Of a stretch of 64,000 nucleotides of DNA, positions 18,028 through 28,728 are shown in pieces (within the stretch, counting starts at the first letter, position 1; each line of letters begins with the position of its first letter). This DNA comes from Arthrobacter stackebrandtii (GTDB lineage Bacteria > Actinomycetota > Actinomycetes > Actinomycetales > Micrococcaceae), in NCBI RefSeq assembly GCF_017876675.1, contig NZ_JAGIOI010000001.1, positions 248,001 through 312,000 of the forward strand, in the 5' to 3' direction. The notes beneath the pieces were generated by a model. It saw nothing but the letters and a program-made list of their open reading frames with translations. It had not been told where the DNA came from and did not search any database. The position numbers were made by a program, and so were the translations under genes.

Positions 18028-18786
18028 ATGAGCCAAAACACCACCCTGCGCCTGGGCATCGACATCGGCGGCACCGCCATCAAGTACGGCGTCGTGAACA
18101 CATCCACGGGCGAATGCGCCAGCCCCCTGGCACAGGTGCCCACCCCCGACACCCCTGCCGACGTGGCCGAGGCGCTGCGCACCATCGCCGCCGCCGTCCA
18201 GGCCCTGGAGCAGGCGCCGCCGGCGGATTCGCCCGTGGGCGTGGCGTTCCCGGCCATCATCCGCCGCGGCCGTGCCTGCTCTGCGGCCAACATCAGCCAG
18301 GAGTGGCTGGACATGGACGTCAACGGCTACTTCGGGGATGCGCTGGGCCGGCCCGTCCATGCCTTGAACGACGCCGATGCGGCGGGCCTGGCGGAAGCGT
18401 CGCTGGGTGCCGGGCAGGGCCGGGACGGGGCGGTGCTGGTGCTCACCCTCGGCACCGGGATCGGTTCGGCCATGGTGGTGGACGGGCGGCTCGTGCCCAA
18501 CTACGAGCTGGGACACCTGGAGATTGGCGGGGCGAAGGCCGAATCCCGCGCCTCCGCCGTGGCCCGGGAACGGGATGGGCTGGGCTGGGAGGATTACGCC
18601 GTGCGGCTGCAGGAATACCTGCGCCACGTGGAGATGCTGTTTTCGCCGGAGCTGATCATCCTGGGCGGCGGCATCTCCGTGCGCCACGCCGACTTCCTGC
18701 CCCACGTGCAACTGGCCACCCCCGTGGTGCCGGCCGTGCTGAACAACTCCGCGGGCGTTGTGGGCGCGGCGCTTGCCGTGGCCTGA
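18028..18786 (+). CDS. ppgK: Polyphosphate glucokinase
   Basis: This cytoplasmic ROK-family kinase of 252 aa phosphorylates glucose to glucose-6-phosphate with polyphosphate and/or ATP. It has the phosphate loop LGIDIGGTAIKYG at the N-terminus, ALNDADAAGLAEA, LGTGIGSAM, and the PNYELGHLEIGG and LFSPELIILGGGIS segments characteristic of actinobacterial PPGK. It has no DNA-binding domain and no CxCGxxGC zinc motif, as expected for PPGK. It is downstream of the alpha-glucosidase gene in the same direction, forming a two-gene unit. Confidence 0.9.
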   Translation: MSQNTTLRLGIDIGGTAIKYGVVNTSTGECASPLAQVPTPDTPADVAEALRTIAAAVQALEQAPPADSPVGVAFPAIIRRGRACSAANISQEWLDMDVNGYFGDALGRPVHALNDADAAGLAEASLGAGQGRDGAVLVLTLGTGIGSAMVVDGRLVPNYELGHLEIGGAKAESRASAVARERDGLGWEDYAVRLQEYLRHVEMLFSPELIILGGGISVRHADFLPHVQLATPVVPAVLNNSAGVVGAALAVA

Positions 18787-18830
18787 CCCGCGCCGCACAG
18801 TCCCGCGCTGCACCGGCCCGCTGAACCGCG

Positions 18831-19616
18831 CTACAGCCAGCCGCGCTCCCGTGCCAGTGTAAGCGCCTCGGTCCGGTTGCGCGTTCCGGTCTTGCCGATC
18901 GCGCTGGAAAGGTAGTTCCGCACGGTGCTCGTGGAGAGCTGCAGGGTGCGGGCGATGTCCACAATGGTGGCGCCGCCCGCACCCGCCGCCAGGGTGTCGC
19001 GTTCCCGCCCGGTCAACGGGTTGGGCCCGTCACGCAGCGACTGCGCGGCCAGCCCGGGGTTGACCACCGTCTCCCCCGCGAGCACCGCCCGGATGGCCGC
19101 GGCCAATTCCTCGACGGGGTCATCCTTGACCAGGAAGCCGCGGGCGCCGGCATCGAGTGCCCGGCGCAGGTAGCCCGGACGGCCAAACGTGGTCACCACC
19201 AGGACCGCAATGCCCGGCACCGCCAGGAACACCGTGCCGATGATCCGCCACGCCCGAACGCCCTTGGCGCCGCGCCGTTCCAGCAGCGCCAGCAGGCCCC
19301 ACGCCGCCAGCCCGGCCAGCAGCGGGACCGCCACCGTCGACGCCAGATTCACCTCCTGCACCTGCCCCGCAGAACCCACTTCGGGGTCCAGTCCGAGCAG
19401 CCCAAATCCCACCAGCCACAGCACGACGGCGGATCCCACCGCCCCTGCCACGGCGAGGCTGCGGCGCGTGGCCGGCCTGGGTGACGCCGTCACGGCGCCC
19501 GGCTGCGCGGCGGCAGGTGCAGGCCTATCCCCTGCAGCGTGCCCCCGAGCCGATGGGCCCTGTGCCGTCTGACGTCGCGGCGTTTGGTCCTGCGCGGTTG
19601 TCTTTTCCCTTGACAT
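18831..19616 (-). CDS. Chimeric gene: DUF6069-like membrane part fused to NarL-type response-regulator C-terminus
   Basis: This single 261-aa frame joins two unrelated parts. Residues 1-133 look like a small membrane protein (DUF6069-like): a Pro/Ala-rich tail, then helices around 52-75, 92-112 and 122-136. From about residue 136 it reads as the second half of a NarL/LuxR response regulator: VLVVTTFGRPGYLRRALDAGARGFLVKD is the end of a receiver domain, with the Thr and Lys switch residues, and LTGRERDTL to RNRTEALTLARERGWL is the LuxR DNA-binding domain. The receiver's first half, with the acidic pocket and phosphorylated Asp, is missing, and no histidine kinase is nearby. An in-frame deletion between two former genes, near 19205-19220, explains this. 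A ribosome binding site (AAAGGAAAG) precedes the ATG. Function after fusion is unknown; it may be a pseudogene. Confidence 0.75.
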   Translation of the reverse strand: MSREKTTAQDQTPRRQTAQGPSARGHAAGDRPAPAAAQPGAVTASPRPATRRSLAVAGAVGSAVVLWLVGFGLLGLDPEVGSAGQVQEVNLASTVAVPLLAGLAAWGLLALLERRGAKGVRAWRIIGTVFLAVPGIAVLVVTTFGRPGYLRRALDAGARGFLVKDDPVEELAAAIRAVLAGETVVNPGLAAQSLRDGPNPLTGRERDTLAAGAGGATIVDIARTLQLSTSTVRNYLSSAIGKTGTRNRTEALTLARERGWL

Positions 19617-19714
19617 GGCTGCTTTCCTTTTCCCGTTGGCGATGGTCTTTCCATCTCCTTCGAGCCGAGAAACCAGCCCGGTTCAGCGGCAGATCCGTCC
19701 GTCCTGACTTCGAT

Positions 19715-19728
19715 GGGACAAATGTCCC
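19715..19728. promoter_or_regulatory. Palindrome upstream of the chimeric regulator gene
   Basis: GGGACAAATGTCCC is a perfect 14-bp inverted repeat about 100 bp upstream of the chimeric gene. It is a plausible response-regulator operator left from the ancestral two-component locus. Confidence 0.4.
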
Positions 19729-19783
19729 GGTCCGGCCCGCTCCCGTGCCTGCTGTTCAGCCGGACCTGTCGGTGCCGCCGGCG

Positions 19784-20245
19784 CTACAGCCCGGCGATGG
19801 CGGCCGCGGGCGGGCCGGGGCCCTCGATCCGGGAGGTGGCGCCGATGTTGCAGACAAGCTGCCAGAGATAGCCGTCGGGGTCGGTGACGGAGCCGATGTA
19901 CTGGCGGTGCCCGCTGGAATGTTCAATGGTGCGGGTTCCGGTTTCCGCGCTGCCGGCCCGTTGTGCGGACTGCACCAGCCGGTCCACGGCGGCGGTCGTC
20001 TTAATGGCGCAGCTGATGACGCCGTCACTGCGGCTGGTGCCGGGGCCGGGTTTCACTTTCCCCTGGCCGGTGTTGGCGGCAAACACCTCCGCCTCTGCCA
20101 GAAACAGAATCAGGCCCGGCAGCTTGATGTGGACAATGCCGTCCGTGATGGAAGCATCGGACAGGCCCAGCCCGTCCCGGTAAAACGCCAGCGACGCCTT
20201 GGCGTCGGCCACAACTCGTGAAAGGACGACTCCCTCGGTTTCCAT
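19784..20245 (-). CDS. VOC-superfamily (glyoxalase/dioxygenase fold) protein
   Basis: This 153-aa protein has the paired beta-alpha-beta-beta-beta units of the vicinal oxygen chelate fold. It starts VVLSRVVADAKASLAFYRDGLGLSD and ends with the SVTDPDGYLWQLV motif near the C-terminus. The ATG at 20245 with an upstream GGA is preferred over a TTG six codons earlier. The reaction is unknown; such proteins can be lyases, dioxygenases or antibiotic-binding proteins. Confidence 0.8.
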   Translation of the reverse strand: METEGVVLSRVVADAKASLAFYRDGLGLSDASITDGIVHIKLPGLILFLAEAEVFAANTGQGKVKPGPGTSRSDGVISCAIKTTAAVDRLVQSAQRAGSAETGTRTIEHSSGHRQYIGSVTDPDGYLWQLVCNIGATSRIEGPGPPAAAIAGL

Positions 20246-20308
20246 GTGATCCAGCTTACCCAAGAGCCCGCGGCAACGGGCGGAGCCGGGGCCCGCCGGG
20301 CCGGGCCG

Positions 20309-21145
20309 CTATCCCTCCGGCGCGAACTTCCCTTCCAGCCCCGGCACGCAGGCACCGGTCCAGACGGACAGCACCTCGTCGCGGGTGGGCAGCCCGTTGA
20401 CGGCCGGGCTCAGGACCGGCCGGTGCACCCAGGCCCCGGCTTCCTCGGCGATCAGGCCGCCAGCGGCGAAGTCGTGCTCAAAGAGGCCGTATTCCAGGTA
20501 GGCGTCCACCGAGCCCTCGGCCACGGCGCACAACTCCAGCGCAGCGGATCCGAGGCGCCGGAAATCGCCGAAGTTGTCCATGCGTCGATCCAGCTCCGAG
20601 ACGAGCCTGCGCCGGACGTCGGCGTCATAGGTCAGGGCCGTGGAAATCAACGTGCCCCCTCGCTCCTCCACCGGTCCTCGAAGTTCCCGCACACCCTGGG
20701 CGCCGTCGGCCCGGGTCTCGTCCAGCCATGCGCCGCCGCCGAGGGAGGCAAAGTACACGCGGCGCAGGGCCGGTGCGTCGACAACACCGGCGAGCCATGC
20801 GCCGTCGGGCCCCATGACCGCAACCGAGGTGCCGTAGTAGGCGATGTTGCGGATGAAGTTCATGGTGCCGTCGAGCGGGTCGATGCTCCAGCGGTAGCCG
20901 GAAGGCTCGGCCGGGAGCGCGGGGGCGAGCTCCTCCCCGGTGATGATGTCGTGCGGGCGGGCCTCCGTGATGACGGCGCGGACGGCGTTCTCCGCGGCGA
21001 CGTCGAAGGCGGTGACCCAGTCGGCGTCGGACGATTTCTCGGTGGCGCCAAACCCGGCGGGGTCGCGGGAGGCGAGGACGGCGGCCCCGGCAGCGGCGGC
21101 CCGCAGGGCGACTTCGAGGAGTTCATCAACGGTTGCGGCAGTCAT
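20309..21145 (-). CDS. Inositol monophosphatase-family protein
   Basis: This Mg2+-dependent phosphatase of 278 aa belongs to the IMPase/FBPase/CysQ superfamily. Metal ligands are seen as GEE (residues 70-72) and DPLDGTMNF (89-97). The third site normally reads WDxAAG and is HDFAAG here, keeping the Asp. The substrate could be inositol-1-phosphate, histidinol phosphate or PAP. The ATG at 21145 follows an AAAGGGAAA ribosome binding site and sits 13 bp after the ligA stop, so it is probably co-transcribed with ligA. Confidence 0.88.
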   Translation of the reverse strand: MTAATVDELLEVALRAAAAGAAVLASRDPAGFGATEKSSDADWVTAFDVAAENAVRAVITEARPHDIITGEELAPALPAEPSGYRWSIDPLDGTMNFIRNIAYYGTSVAVMGPDGAWLAGVVDAPALRRVYFASLGGGAWLDETRADGAQGVRELRGPVEERGGTLISTALTYDADVRRRLVSELDRRMDNFGDFRRLGSAALELCAVAEGSVDAYLEYGLFEHDFAAGGLIAEEAGAWVHRPVLSPAVNGLPTRDEVLSVWTGACVPGLEGKFAPEG

Positions 21146-21158
21146 GTGTTTCCCTTTG

Positions 21159-23648
<2,490 letters not shown>

Positions 23649-23667
23649 CCGGCCGGCGTTGCGAAGA

Positions 23668-23940
23668 TTACTGGGCCGAAGCGTCGATCTGCTGCTGGCG
23701 CTGCGTGGTGACCTTGGAACGGACGTCGGTCAGGTCGGTGATGACGTTGTTCAGCTGGCCCTTCGAGTTCGGCCAGGTCGAACCCTTGAAGGTGTCGGCG
23801 TCCGGGCCCTGCCACTGGACACTGTTTGCCTTGTTGTCAACAAGGGTCATTGCGCTCTGGATCTGGTCGATTGCCTGCGTCAGCGTGTTGACCAGCTGCT
23901 GCATATCTTCCGGGTTGCTACCAAGAAAACCATTTGCCAT
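23668..23940 (-). CDS. WXG100-family (ESAT-6/EsxA-like) protein
   Basis: This 90-aa helical-hairpin protein is of the type exported by type VII secretion systems. The turn motif is Trp43-Gln-Gly45 (VQWQGPDADTF), flanked by two amphipathic helices. The last residues are Gln-rich (TTQRQQQIDASAQ), and the C-terminal YxxxD/E export signal of mycobacterial substrates is not evident. It lies downstream of the EssC/EccC-type ATPase gene on the same strand, separated by a 57-bp tandem repeat, and could be the substrate or a regulator of that ATPase. Only one WXG100 gene is present, so a homodimer as in Firmicutes EsxA is likely. Confidence 0.9.
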   Translation of the reverse strand: MANGFLGSNPEDMQQLVNTLTQAIDQIQSAMTLVDNKANSVQWQGPDADTFKGSTWPNSKGQLNNVITDLTDVRSKVTTQRQQQIDASAQ

Positions 23941-24045
23941 GATATTTATCCTTTTCCCTAATGTTTACCCTGTGGTGTTTTCCACCGGGCGACTGAAATA
24001 AATCTAACAAGACCCTGGGCAAGTCGTCGATGGGTAGTACTCCCC

Positions 24046-24290
24046 ACCGGCTCCCGCAGCTCGCAGGCTCGCTGTGGGTCCCTCGCCGGCGTGGGCCCAC
24101 CCACCGGCTCCCGCAGCTCGCAGGCTCGCTGTGGGTCCCTCGCCGGCGTGGGCCCACCCACCGGCTCCCGCAGCTCGCAGGCTCGCTGTGGGTCCCTCGC
24201 CGGCGTGGGCCCACCCACCGGCTCCCGCGGCTCGCTGTGGGTCCCTCGCCGGCGTGGGCCCACCCACCGGCTCCCGCGGCTCGCAACGGC
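24046..24290. repeat. Tandem repeat, 57-bp unit
   Basis: The unit starting ACCGGCTCCCGCAG begins at 24046, 24103, 24160 and 24217 (period 57). A fifth, partial unit begins at 24266 because the fourth unit is 8 bp shorter. Units are nearly identical, each with GTGGGCCCAC, a 10-bp palindrome. The array fills the gap between the eccC stop and the WXG100 gene. It may form hairpins in the transcript. Confidence 0.9.
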
Positions 24291-24291
24291 G

Positions 24292-27200
24292 CTAGCGTTC
24301 GTGGTCCATGGTGGTTGCCACCTGGAGCTTGAACGCCTTGCCCCGGCCCACAACGTAGCCCCGTCCGGGGACAAACTTGTTGTTGCGCGTGCGGCCCAGC
24401 GGGGTGCTCATGAGCGTGTCGCCCTCGATGTCCCCCGGGTTGAGCAGCAGGCCGCGGCGCCCGGCCTTGAACAGGCCGGAAATGTTCCAGGCCGCAGACC
24501 AGGTGGAAGTCTCCGCCTCGCCCACAACAAACAGGTTGGCCTTTACGGCGGCTTTGACTAGCGCCACCAGTTCCATTTCCGCCGGGGAATCACTGAATTC
24601 GGTGACCCCCTCAATGAAGAATGCCACAGGTTCCCCCTCGGCCTCCACCTGGTCGATGAAGCGGCGCAGTTCCGGCGCCACCCCGCCCGGCGTGGCAAAG
24701 GCCTCGTCCCAGACCGGCAGCGACGCAACCGCCGAGCGACGCGAGCCGAAGTACACGCGGCGGGTGCCCGGCGTCGAGCGCTTCAGGGCCTCGGCGAGGG
24801 TGACCAGGGCCGTGGTGCGCCCGGATCCGGGCGGGCCCGTCAGCATGAGCGCCCCGCTTGCGGCCAGGCCCGCGGGCTCGAGGTTGTAGTCGTCCGCGCC
24901 GATGGTGACATGTCCGGGACCGGCCGTGGGCAGCACGTCCAGGTCCAGGATCTCCGGCAGCGACTCGATCCGCGGCGCGGCCTTGACGCCCTGGCGGCGC
25001 ATTGATTCGCCCAGCGACGCCACCTGCCGCGCCTGCAGTGCAAGGTTCGCGGTGCCGCCAAAAATGGCCAGCTGGATTTCGCCGCCGTCGATCATGCCGC
25101 GCCCGGGAGGTGAGGAGGCGTCAAGCACGTCCTTGGGCAGGCCCATGGTCACGTAGTCGTCCGTCGTGGCCATGCGCAGCACCAGCTTGCGCTGGATGGA
25201 TGACGCCAACGACGTCGGAAGGGACCTTGTGCTGTCACCGGCAACGACGATGTGCACGCCCATGGGACGGCCGTCGGTGGCGATCTGCTGCAGCGTCTCG
25301 AACTGGGGCATGCCGGGGCGGAACTCGTACAGTTCGCGGAAGGCGCCGAGGCCGTCCAGCAGGATGATGATGCGCGGCTCGTCGGGCCTGTTGGCCAGGC
25401 GCCGGTATTCGGAAATGCTGCCGGCCTTGGCCTGGGCAAAGCTCTCCGCGCGCTCGTCGATGATGCCGCGGACGTAGCGGAGCAGGCGCCCCACGCGTTC
25501 GCCGTCCTCGGCGTTGATGATGCCGCCCACGTGGGGCAGCACCTCCAGCATCTGCAGGCCATTGGAGGCTGCATCGATGCCGTAAACCTGGACGGGGCCG
25601 CCGCGCGGGGTGATGGCCGCGGCGACAGCAATGGTGCGCAGCGCCGCAGACTTGCCGGAACCGCTGGCGCCCAGGATGGCCATGTTGCCGTCCCTGTCCG
25701 GTTCGTAGAACACGGTGGGCTGGGCCTGGTGGGCGGGGTCGTCCATGACGCCCAGCAGCAGCTTCTGGTCGTTGCGGGGGGTGGGCAGCTTGGAGAAGTC
25801 GTAGATGCTGGACAGCTCGCCCAGCCACGGCTTGCGCGGCGGCTTCACACCCAGTTCCACGGCGGCCAGTGAAATGTTGGCAACCACGCGGGCGATGTCA
25901 TTGGGCCCGGCAGACTCGGCCACGGGCGCGGCCTCGATCTCCTGTTCCCACGGCGCCCCGGCACCAAAGTCCATCTCCACAATGTCGATCCGCGGGCGTT
26001 CCGGGGTCCTGCTGGTCCAGCCTCCGGCATAGCCGGTTTGGAAGCCCTCGATGCGGCCCGGGCCGGTCTTCGCCGCCCCGCGCCCCGGGATGGAGGGGCT
26101 GAAGTAGGCGGCCGTGTCCTCGCCGAGGATGTCGTTGGAATCGTCCACGTCGGCCATGCGCAGGGCAATGCGCATGTTGGTGTTGGCGCGCAGGCTGTCC
26201 TTGATGACGCCGGAGGGGCGCTGCGTGGCCAGGATCAGGTGCAGGCCCAGGGAGCGGCCGCGGGCGGCAACGTCCACCACGCCGTCCACAAACTCGGGGA
26301 CTTCCTTGGCCAGGGCGGCAAACTCGTCCACCACGATCACCAGCGACGGCGGCGCCTCGGGGTCCGCCTCCCGTTCCAGGGCCAGAAGGTCCTTGGCCTT
26401 CTTCCGGTTCAGCAGGTGCTCGCGGTAGTGCAGTTCGGCCCGCAGCGAGGTCAGGGCGCGGCGCACGAGGTGCGGCGAGAGGTCGGTGACCAGCCCCACG
26501 GTGTGCGGCAGCTGGACGCAGTCTGCGAAGGCGGCGCCACCTTTGTAGTCCACGAACAGGAAGGAGAGCCGGTCGGGGCTGTAGGCCGCGGCCATGCCCA
26601 GCACCCAGGACTGGAGGAACTCGGACTTGCCGGCGCCGGTGGTGCCGCCCACCAGGGCGTGGGGACCTTCCGTCTTCAGGTCCAGGTACATGGGCTCGAT
26701 GCCCTTGGAACCCACCAGTGCCCGGAGGGAGCCTTGGTGCTTGCGGTTCTTGACGGCCCGGGCGGCAACGGAGTTGTTCTCCAGCCAACGGTCGGCGATG
26801 CCGGTGGTGCCCTCCACGAGGTCGTGCCCGGCAAGCGCCACGTAGGAGACGGCACGCGGGAGGTCGGAGTCGTCGTCGACCGGCTTTCCGGCGTCGACAA
26901 CCGGGGCCAGCATGCGCGCCAGCTGCCCGGCCAGCTCGGCATCAACGCTTTCGCAGCTGACGGGGTAGCTGAGCTGGCCCAGGCGGACCTGGCCGGTGGT
27001 GGCGGTCTCGGCGACCTGCAGGAAGTCGCGGCAGGCGGCCGGCAGGGCCTCAACGGAGTTGGCCACCCACAGGATGTGCACGCCGACGTCGGCACCGTAT
27101 TCGGTCAGGCGGGTCAGCCGCGCCCGGTCCACGTTGACGTCGTCCTCAATGATGACCAGCAGGGCCGGGACAGCCGGCGGCGGGGCGTCGGCCTTCTTGG

Positions 27201-28728
27201 GGTCCAGGGGGCCGCGGTGGGCGGCGCCGCGGGAGGACATGGTGACCCCCCGCGCCACGAGGAGGTCCTCAAGCGAGGCCAGCAGGGCGCCGGCGGCACC
27301 ACGGCCCGCGGCGAGGTGGTCCCCGCCCAGGGGGGAATGCACGGAGCCGACATGGGGCAGCCACTGCAGCCACTGCCACCTCTCCTTGGACTCGGTGCCG
27401 GTCATGGCGGCCACGGCCAGTTCAGCGGGTGAATGCAGGCCCACGGCCTGCAGCACCAGGGCACGGGCCACGTCGTCGACCACGCCGCGCGGCCCGGCGA
27501 TGCCAAGGGCGCCGCTGGTGCGCAGCTGCGCCACGACGGGCACGGCGTCAATGTCGGTGAACTCGGTCTTGAGCTCGGCAATCTCCTCCATGTATTCGGG
27601 CATGGTGTTGTTCCCGCTGTCCTTGGCCAGCGGCGTCCGGGACGGCTGGCGGCCCACGCCCAGGCGCAGTGACAGGAAGGCGGGGTGTTCGGGCCGGTGG
27701 GTCCACAGCAGCGGCCCCAGCTTGTAGATGGCCTCCACGGTTTCCGCGGCCGAGGGGCTTTCGGCGAGCCGCACGGCGCGCTCCACCTGCTGGCGGGCCG
27801 TCATCTGGCGGCGGAACTCGGTCACGGCGCCGCGGAACTGTTCGACGGCGTCGCGCGTGTCCCGCTTGGCGTTCGCCCTTTGGTCAACCCAGGAACCAAT
27901 CATCATCAGCGGCATCATGGCGATGAACACGAGGCTGTACAGGTTTTGCGTTACGGAGTACATGATGGCACCCATGAGAATGGGGGCCATCAGCATCAGC
28001 ATCGGGAACCTGGTGCGCCGGGGCCGCTGCGGGCCCGCGGGCACGGCCTGTTCCTCCACCTTGAAGTGGGGCACCACGCGCGGGGAGCGGTTGAATTCCA
28101 CGAGCGGGCCCGTGGGGCCGCCGGTGGCGGCGTTTCCCAGGCTGACAATGGAGATGGTGGAATCCCCCAGCGTCACCTCGTCATAGGAGCCCAGCACGGC
28201 ACGGGAAACCTGGGCGCCCTCCATGAGCAGGCCGTTGGCGGAGCCGGTGTCGACGATCTCAATGGTTTCACCCACGTTGATCCGGGCATGCCGCTTGGAC
28301 GTCATCGGGTCGCTGAGTCGCACGTCCACGTTGAAGTCGCGGCCGATGTAGCTGGTGCCCGACGGCAGGGCGAACTCCCGGCCCTGGTCGGGCCCGGAGA
28401 CGACGCGCAGCGTGGCGACGGCCGGGCCGCGGTCGTGGCCTGGCATGGAGAAGGTGTCGCTGACCTGGGTCAGGGCCACCGTGGCGCCGGGGCGCAGCCC
28501 GGACTCGAGCAGGTTGGACTCCGGGGGCAGGGTGCGCCCGCGCAGCCCGCCCACCAGGGATTCCTCCACCAGAAGGGACAGCTTGGCCGGGGCGCCGGCG
28601 CCCTTGCGGGAGGGGTCGGCCAGGTACAGTTCGGTGGCAATGTCGCCCACCGTGGCCAGGCCGTCCACCGTCACGGCCAGGTTCTTGTCTTCCTGCGGTT
28701 CACGCCGGAGCGTCAGCCTGATCCTCAT
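24292..28728 (-). CDS. Type VII secretion FtsK/SpoIIIE ATPase (EssC/EccC-like)
   Basis: This is the motor ATPase of a type VII-like export system, 1478 aa, close to Firmicutes EssC in length. It has a ubiquitin-like or FHA-like N-terminus (1-95) and an FHA domain at about 106-190 (YIGRDFNVDVRLSDPMTSKRH). Two membrane helices follow at about 240-285, then three FtsK domains. Walker A motifs: GGTTGAGKSE (about 692), GASGSGKSAA (about 1018) and GPPGSGRTT (about 1296), the last with Arg for Lys. The first domain keeps Walker B (VIVVDEFAALAKE), so it should be the active one. It overlaps the preceding gene by 4 bp (ATGA). EccB, EccD, EccE, mycosin or EssA/EssB partners are not seen in this window. 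Confidence 0.92.
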   Translation of the reverse strand: MRIRLTLRREPQEDKNLAVTVDGLATVGDIATELYLADPSRKGAGAPAKLSLLVEESLVGGLRGRTLPPESNLLESGLRPGATVALTQVSDTFSMPGHDRGPAVATLRVVSGPDQGREFALPSGTSYIGRDFNVDVRLSDPMTSKRHARINVGETIEIVDTGSANGLLMEGAQVSRAVLGSYDEVTLGDSTISIVSLGNAATGGPTGPLVEFNRSPRVVPHFKVEEQAVPAGPQRPRRTRFPMLMLMAPILMGAIMYSVTQNLYSLVFIAMMPLMMIGSWVDQRANAKRDTRDAVEQFRGAVTEFRRQMTARQQVERAVRLAESPSAAETVEAIYKLGPLLWTHRPEHPAFLSLRLGVGRQPSRTPLAKDSGNNTMPEYMEEIAELKTEFTDIDAVPVVAQLRTSGALGIAGPRGVVDDVARALVLQAVGLHSPAELAVAAMTGTESKERWQWLQWLPHVGSVHSPLGGDHLAAGRGAAGALLASLEDLLVARGVTMSSRGAAHRGPLDPKKADAPPPAVPALLVIIEDDVNVDRARLTRLTEYGADVGVHILWVANSVEALPAACRDFLQVAETATTGQVRLGQLSYPVSCESVDAELAGQLARMLAPVVDAGKPVDDDSDLPRAVSYVALAGHDLVEGTTGIADRWLENNSVAARAVKNRKHQGSLRALVGSKGIEPMYLDLKTEGPHALVGGTTGAGKSEFLQSWVLGMAAAYSPDRLSFLFVDYKGGAAFADCVQLPHTVGLVTDLSPHLVRRALTSLRAELHYREHLLNRKKAKDLLALEREADPEAPPSLVIVVDEFAALAKEVPEFVDGVVDVAARGRSLGLHLILATQRPSGVIKDSLRANTNMRIALRMADVDDSNDILGEDTAAYFSPSIPGRGAAKTGPGRIEGFQTGYAGGWTSRTPERPRIDIVEMDFGAGAPWEQEIEAAPVAESAGPNDIARVVANISLAAVELGVKPPRKPWLGELSSIYDFSKLPTPRNDQKLLLGVMDDPAHQAQPTVFYEPDRDGNMAILGASGSGKSAALRTIAVAAAITPRGGPVQVYGIDAASNGLQMLEVLPHVGGIINAEDGERVGRLLRYVRGIIDERAESFAQAKAGSISEYRRLANRPDEPRIIILLDGLGAFRELYEFRPGMPQFETLQQIATDGRPMGVHIVVAGDSTRSLPTSLASSIQRKLVLRMATTDDYVTMGLPKDVLDASSPPGRGMIDGGEIQLAIFGGTANLALQARQVASLGESMRRQGVKAAPRIESLPEILDLDVLPTAGPGHVTIGADDYNLEPAGLAASGALMLTGPPGSGRTTALVTLAEALKRSTPGTRRVYFGSRRSAVASLPVWDEAFATPGGVAPELRRFIDQVEAEGEPVAFFIEGVTEFSDSPAEMELVALVKAAVKANLFVVGEAETSTWSAAWNISGLFKAGRRGLLLNPGDIEGDTLMSTPLGRTRNNKFVPGRGYVVGRGKAFKLQVATTMDHER

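Noticed and set aside
24046-24290. Possible CRISPR array
   Set aside because: The units are contiguous 57-bp repeats without unique spacers and no cas genes are near.
23918-24374. Repetitive open frames over the 57-bp repeat
   Set aside because: The unit length is a multiple of three, so every frame stays open; the predicted peptides have no signals or family features and lie in a non-coding gap.
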